A DNA stretch of 64,000 bases. Origin: Gracilibacillus timonensis. GTDB taxonomy: Bacteria; Bacillota; Bacilli; Bacillales; Amphibacillaceae. Shown here piece after piece: positions 60,123 through 64,000 of this stretch; the stretch's first letter is position 1, and each line of letters opens with the position of its first letter. Position numbers and translations under genes: made by a program. Where the stretch lies: positions 124,001 through 188,000 of the forward strand of contig NZ_FLKH01000008.1 in assembly GCF_900086715.1 (NCBI RefSeq), given 5' to 3'. Under the pieces are notes generated by a model. The model was not told where the DNA came from. It ran no database searches and saw only the letters and a program-made list of their open reading frames with translations.

Positions 60123-60270
60123 AGTGCTACTACCCAGCGGAGGAAATAGGTGGAGACTCCTGCGAGAAAAGCGCAGTGTGAAGACCCCGCAGGAAGCGTT
60201 CTTTGCTGACGAGGAGGCTGAGCCAAGCTCGCGGAAAGCGGAACCTATTTCCGGAGCGCTGTCTAGCACT
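60123..60270. repeat. Palindromic repeat element B
   Basis: AGTGCTA (60123-60129) and TAGCACT (60264-60270) are outer arms; CAGCGGAGGAAATAGGT and ACCTATTTCCGGAGCGCTG pair further in. Inside GGAGACTCCTGCG and CGCAGGAAGCG are visible. The GGAGACTCC...GGAAAGCG blocks are a repeat type I recall from many Bacillaceae. No ORF with a credible start. Confidence 0.65.
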
Positions 60271-60409
60271 GACAAACAATCAACTTTACTACATGGAATA
60301 ATGGAACTAGATACTTTACATCATACATCTTATCGGTATCACCATTCGTTCAAGATCAAAATCGGTCCACATCCTTTCATACTCAGAATTTTATACTTTC
60401 TTATCTTTT

Positions 60410-60442
60410 AAAAAAGACGATGGATGATTCATCGTCTTTTTC
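60410..60442. terminator. Stand-alone hairpin terminator
   Basis: AAAAAAGACGATG and CATCGTCTTTTT pair around GATGATT. No recognised gene ends here; it may end a transcript from the repeat region or a small RNA. Confidence 0.6.
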
Positions 60443-60766
60443 TTATCGAGGTTGTCTAAAAATCCCCACTTATCGGAAAACACAATTCCAGATAACCCGG
60501 ATTATCGATAGTCTACATAAATGGAAACTCTATCTTGAACCATTAATGTTAATGATGGTCTGATATTTTCAAGCTTCTCTATATCATGAAGCAGGAGTCA
60601 TACCGCAAGTGTCATTCTTACAGACAAAGTTTTGCGATTTATTCTCTTCAGTCCCTGAGATTACAGACTCTGGAATCAGGTTTACCCTCTCCCGTCCCTA
60701 AGAATCGTTGTCCACAAGTACTTGCCAGCGGTTCCCTTTTCTTTTTTTATAATATTCCAATATTAT
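60443..60766. other. Unassigned 324-base stretch
   Basis: No gene with start and ribosome binding site was found on either strand. Both strands contain several stops. I see neither promoter pairs nor repeats. Confidence 0.4.
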
Positions 60767-60798
60767 GCAGATGCGAAAGCATTCCCTTTCGCATCTGC
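60767..60798 (-). terminator. Hairpin after the lipoprotein gene
   Basis: GCAGATGCGAAAG (60767-60779) and CTTTCGCATCTGC (60786-60798) are exact inverted arms; the T run is weak. Confidence 0.6.
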
Positions 60799-60811
60799 TT
60801 GTGTTACATCC

Positions 60812-61777
60812 TTATTCAGAAATGGGGCCATCATAATTAGGGTCATCTGAAGGCGCTAGAATGTCGGTTAGGAATAAGGCGAGATTTCCATCTTCATCTG
60901 TCATGCGGAACAATAAATGTTGTCCTTCCTGCAATCCTGCTTCGCCAGCTGCTTGATATGGGAAGTTAGAAAAATCGCCATGAAAATCACCCTCTTCCTC
61001 TACTTCCAAATCCTGTGTGCTTGCTACGAATGCGTCTACTTCAGAAACTTCCACCGAAACACCAGGCAATGTCTTGCCATAATAAGTCGAGGTGTTTTCA
61101 TAAAATTCTGGTAAATCAGTGGCTTCCTTAATGTCATTCATAACTGCTGTATCCGAAGTGCTTTCTACTAATTCCATTCCATCTTCGGCTGGCTGGATAG
61201 GCAGGACAAATTGCTGTTCGTGCGGCATATTTCCCATCACATACACAATCAACTCATCGCCAGCCTCAAGCTCCATGCCATCAAGTGGCAACGCAAAATG
61301 CCCCTGCTCTGTCACTTCTGGATCAACGTTTTCTACTTCTTCACTATCTGGTTGCGAAATCTCAAATCGAATACTTTGCTCAGGATTAATCGTCCCGCTA
61401 TACACCAATGTATTCTCATAGATATAAGGCAGTTCTAGATTTTCCAAAGCCTCAGGGTATACATCACCGCTACCTTCTTCAGGATTGTCGCGTCCACTCA
61501 CTTCTTCTGGTTCATAAAGCTCGGGTTTTGCTATATCCCTATCGTCACTACTCTCATCATCGGTAGTGTTACTTGACTGTTCACTCTCATCCGTTGCACT
61601 ATTTTGCTGACCATCATCGGACATCGTATCCTCTGGTACAGTTTTTTCTTGTTGCTGCTCTTGATTTTCCTTTACTTCACTACCCTCACTGCTTGTTTCT
61701 TCTGACCCTGAGATATTGCATGCCGTCATTACCATCACAATGCTCAGCAGCATGAGGATGGTACATGTGCGTAACAT
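60812..61777 (-). CDS. Acidic lipoprotein with two repeated domains
   Basis: 321 residues. Signal peptide and lipobox (LLSIVMVMTACNISGS, Cys20), then an acidic low-complexity linker (Glu, Ser, Asp, Gln rich to about 105) and two similar beta-rich domains: LPYIYENTLVYSGTINPEQS near 123 and LPEFYENTSTYYGKTLPGVS near 220, of the bacterial Ig-like type. The very acidic surface is typical of a halophile secreted protein. No exact family is known. Confidence 0.75.
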   Translation of the reverse strand: MLRTCTILMLLSIVMVMTACNISGSEETSSEGSEVKENQEQQQEKTVPEDTMSDDGQQNSATDESEQSSNTTDDESSDDRDIAKPELYEPEEVSGRDNPEEGSGDVYPEALENLELPYIYENTLVYSGTINPEQSIRFEISQPDSEEVENVDPEVTEQGHFALPLDGMELEAGDELIVYVMGNMPHEQQFVLPIQPAEDGMELVESTSDTAVMNDIKEATDLPEFYENTSTYYGKTLPGVSVEVSEVDAFVASTQDLEVEEEGDFHGDFSNFPYQAAGEAGLQEGQHLLFRMTDEDGNLALFLTDILAPSDDPNYDGPISE

Positions 61778-61870
61778 TCTACCCTCTCCTTAAAGAATAT
61801 TTAAAAAGAATATTCCCTAACAAGCAGCAAGCCAAACACGAGATAACATTACGTCAAAAACCTATTATGA

Positions 61871-62569
61871 TTATTGATAACGTATGCCATTAGACAATCT
61901 TCTTAGTTCTTGCCAATTCCGTACCCGGATCAGATGGTTATCTTTTTCGATAACATCCTTTTCCGTAAGTGAATGGATCACTCGATTTAAATGACGATAG
62001 GTGGTTCCAAGTACCTCGGCAATTTCCTTGATGTTAGACGTTCTCAGCTCCATGCCAAAGTTATTACCTTGTTCTGGTGTTAAGGTAGATAAAAGGTAGC
62101 TGGCAAACTTATTTTCCACCGTTGCCAACAAGTTGATGCGTGAAGCCGTCGTACAGGTTTGTAGCTTATAACTGACATGCTGCAAAAGCATATGCAAAAA
62201 AGGAGGATGATGCATGATATGGTGTTGAATATAATTAATCGGTAAGCCAATCATTAAGCACGAACCTACCGCGACCACCTCTGATTGAACAGGAATATCA
62301 CGGATTAATTCAATGTCACCTATAATGGAAAACGGCTGGGCAAATCGCAGTAAAAGAGATTTACCTGTTGCGACACTAGAGGTGATTTTCACTCTTCCCT
62401 CTACCAAAAACAAGAGTGTCTCCAGTTTTGCCCCTTCCAACAAGATTTTTTCATTTGCTTCATATTGCTGCAATGACCAAGGCACGCCGTTTGTTTGATT
62501 CACTATCTTCTCCAGCTCATATTGCTTTAATTTCCTTTCAAGCAATTCAGTATCCTGCATATATTTCAT
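61871..62569 (-). CDS. Crp/Fnr-family regulator, YeiL-like
   Basis: 232 residues. Cyclic-nucleotide-binding fold at about 30-150 (EANEKILLEGAKLETLLFLVEGRVKI, PFSIIGDIELI), HTH at 170-225 with TSNIKEIAEVLGTTYRHLNRVIHSL. No CxxC cluster of FNR seen. Similar to YeiL. ATG 62567-62569 with AAAGGAGGG. Divergent from the HAD gene. Confidence 0.85.
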   Translation of the reverse strand: MKYMQDTELLERKLKQYELEKIVNQTNGVPWSLQQYEANEKILLEGAKLETLLFLVEGRVKITSSVATGKSLLLRFAQPFSIIGDIELIRDIPVQSEVVAVGSCLMIGLPINYIQHHIMHHPPFLHMLLQHVSYKLQTCTTASRINLLATVENKFASYLLSTLTPEQGNNFGMELRTSNIKEIAEVLGTTYRHLNRVIHSLTEKDVIEKDNHLIRVRNWQELRRLSNGIRYQ

Positions 62570-62656
62570 CCAATCCCTCCTTTGGGACATTTGTCCTTTT
62601 CATGATACGATAAACTGATAAAATGAGCATAACAAAAAACATAGGAGTGGAACAGA

Positions 62657-63442
62657 ATGAAATTCGTATTTGACATAGATGGTACGATTTGTTTCAAAGG
62701 AAAACCAGTCTCAAAACCGCTATTAATTGCATTAGAAAACTTAACAAAACAAGGACATGAGGTCATCTTCGCCTCTGCCAGACCGATAAGGGATTTGCTT
62801 CCTGTCTTACATCAACGTTTTCATACGTATTCAATGATTGGCGGTAATGGTTCCATCATTTCTTCACAAGGAAACATCCTCTCAACGGTTTCCTTTGAAG
62901 AAAAAACGCAGGAAGCGATGATCGCTTTATTACAGAAGTATCATGTATCTTATTTAATCGATAGTGATTGGGACTATGCCTACACCGGCCCAGCTGCCCA
63001 CCCTATTTTAAATAACCTTGATCCACAACGTCTCGCTAAAAAAGTGGAGCTCGGACAATTAACATCGATCGTGAAAATGTTGCTGTTAACATCGGATCAT
63101 ATGGAGGAAGTTGAAAAAGAACTTAGAAAAATGGAGGTAGTCGTTCACGTCCATGGTGACGAAGGAGTTTTGGACATAAGCCCACAAGGTATTGATAAAT
63201 GGACTGGATTACAGCAGTTAGGTGTAGCGGCTGGAGATTATCTCGCGTTCGGTAATGACGCCAACGATATCACCATGTTTCAGCATGCCATGTACACCGT
63301 TATGATCGGTGACAACCCGCAGCTTTTGCCATTTGCGTCGGAAACACTGCCTCTAAGCGAAAGAATAGAATATGATATCGCCCAACGACTAGAGCAATTG
63401 AGTAAACAGTATTCGAGCGAGAATGATCAGGATATCCATTAA
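62657..63442 (+). CDS. HAD-IIB (Cof-like) phosphatase
   Basis: 261 residues. Motif I FDIDGTICFKG at residue 4, motif II FASARP near 39, motifs III/IV AFGNDANDITMFQHA near 197. Uses phospho-aspartate chemistry; likely substrate is a sugar phosphate or nucleotide. ATG follows AGGAGTGG. The downstream gene starts 27 bases after its end. Confidence 0.9.
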   Translation: MKFVFDIDGTICFKGKPVSKPLLIALENLTKQGHEVIFASARPIRDLLPVLHQRFHTYSMIGGNGSIISSQGNILSTVSFEEKTQEAMIALLQKYHVSYLIDSDWDYAYTGPAAHPILNNLDPQRLAKKVELGQLTSIVKMLLLTSDHMEEVEKELRKMEVVVHVHGDEGVLDISPQGIDKWTGLQQLGVAAGDYLAFGNDANDITMFQHAMYTVMIGDNPQLLPFASETLPLSERIEYDIAQRLEQLSKQYSSENDQDIH

Positions 63443-63468
63443 CAGTATGGAAAGGAAGGAACGTATGA

Positions 63469-63897
63469 ATGGAAACTCGAATGACCGGCAACTCTATAGA
63501 CCAGCTTGATCAAACAAACACAGAGGCATGGGAGGGATTACGTGCGATAGCGGAGAAACGGACAGGGGCAGATCGCCAAGTCAACTGGAAAGGCGGGAAG
63601 CAGCTTTCTAATCGAGTATACCACATTGGCTATCCCTGTTATAGTGAACAGATAAGCGAGGTGATCCGCCTATTATCTGAGGTTGGTGCTGTCACCCCGT
63701 TATATGTCTGGATGGAACATGGATTGCCTGACCGCGCCGTTTCAGGTAAGGAGCTAACCATTGGAGACGCCATTCGTACAGCAACTTATATGGTACGTGG
63801 AGAACGATTCAGCGAAGGGACGATTGCTGCAGCTGTAGAAAAAGGGCTGCTTGATCGCGTCTTGCATGCGCTTGTGGAATGGTATGATAATGAATAA
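63469..63897 (+). CDS. DUF6508-like protein
   Basis: 142 residues. GYPCYSEQISEVIRLLSEVG, then AIRTATYMVRGERFSEGTIAAAVEKGLLDRVL; this pattern fits DUF6508. No catalytic residues known. Spaced closely to the HAD gene; overlaps the next frame by 14 bases. Confidence 0.65.
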   Translation: METRMTGNSIDQLDQTNTEAWEGLRAIAEKRTGADRQVNWKGGKQLSNRVYHIGYPCYSEQISEVIRLLSEVGAVTPLYVWMEHGLPDRAVSGKELTIGDAIRTATYMVRGERFSEGTIAAAVEKGLLDRVLHALVEWYDNE

Positions 63898-64000
63898 CCA
63901 ATCGTTTATCGACGAGCTTCTCGAAAACAAAGAATACACAACGGAACCGCATACTACTTGGTCAAAGAAAATCGAGGCACTCGATGGTTTTATTTTTGTG
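63884..64000 (+). CDS. NADPH-dependent FMN reductase, apparently N-terminally shortened, partial
   Basis: From ATG 63884 or 63890 the frame reads NNQSFIDELLENKEYTTEPH, then WSKKIEALDGFIFV up to the window end. This resembles the stretch before the PEYN motif of FMN reductases, which normally begins near residue 50-80. The beta-1/flavin-phosphate loop (GSxRxGR) that should come first is missing. So the gene may be truncated or decayed; the rest lies outside. Confidence 0.55.
   Translation, partial: MIMNNQSFIDELLENKEYTTEPHTTWSKKIEALDGFIFV

Noticed and set aside
60064-60411. 115-codon frame across repeat B
   Set aside because: It consists of translated repeat sequence, has no ribosome binding site and resembles no protein.
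1-64000. CRISPR arrays, tRNA or rRNA genes, prophage or IS transposases
   Set aside because: I saw no regularly spaced repeats, cloverleaf sequence or transposase motifs.

Overview
The window comes from a low-GC Gram-positive bacterium of the family Bacillaceae, probably a halotolerant relative of Gracilibacillus, Oceanobacillus or Virgibacillus. The evidence is the AT-rich sequence, strong GGAGG-type ribosome binding sites, many GTG and TTG starts, and the pbuG - yebE - NETI protein - purE - purK gene order known from Bacillus subtilis. The genus is an inference.

Layout. 1-5150: purine region, with purK (partial), purE, a NETI-type protein and a YebE-type protein, an Hsp20 chaperone, an EamA transporter and the permease PbuG. 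purE and pbuG each carry a guanine riboswitch with a terminator hairpin, and each has a PurR-box pair upstream of its promoter. 5.1-7.2 kb: a DUF3267 membrane protein and an MFS efflux pump, followed by a palindromic repeat element. 7.7-10.8 kb: a complete agrBDCA-type peptide quorum-sensing operon with a 9-12-9 direct repeat in front. 10.9-16.4 kb: a cellobiose-type PTS/6-phospho-beta-glucosidase operon with a divergent PRD/PTS activator. 16.6-21.1 kb: YfhF-type epimerase, SpeG, a DNA-alkyl methyltransferase, an XRE regulator, two gene remnants and an inverted-repeat element. 21.2-24.7 kb: an ABC transporter with its own two-component system. 24.9-28.6 kb: topoisomerase III, a small membrane protein with an in-frame tandem repeat, a pentapeptide-repeat protein and a Nudix hydrolase. 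28.7-30.8 kb: an arsRBC operon. 30.9-33 kb: nucleoside phosphorylase plus MFS transporter. 33-36 kb: Rex-box-associated adhE. 36-41.6 kb: SPFH/Arc pair, a PanE-like reductase and a run of small or broken genes. 41.8-48.4 kb: LysR/YeiH pair, VanW protein, quinone-oxidoreductase-type enzyme, HAD phosphatase and RarA.

48.6-57.2 kb is the most interesting part, a zinc-starvation island. It holds three COG0523 GTPases (one with a His5 stretch), a dCTP deaminase, a FeoB-like membrane transporter, two FAD oxidoreductases and the zinc-free S14 paralogue RpsN2. A perfect Zur-type palindrome fills the spacer of the promoter of one oxidoreductase, and a 14-of-15 match lies in front of the other. The logic is consistent: replace zinc proteins (S14, and possibly the cytosine-nucleotide deaminase), import metal, and deliver it with metallochaperones. 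A MITE-like repeat sits directly upstream of the main operon and has a second copy 53 kb away, directly upstream of hsp20.

57.3-64 kb: catalase, a preQ1-riboswitch-controlled queT, about 1.1 kb of noncoding DNA with two palindromic repeats, a lipoprotein, a Crp-family regulator, a HAD phosphatase, a DUF6508-like protein and an apparently N-truncated FMN reductase running off the end. No rRNA, tRNA, CRISPR array, prophage or transposase gene was recognised.
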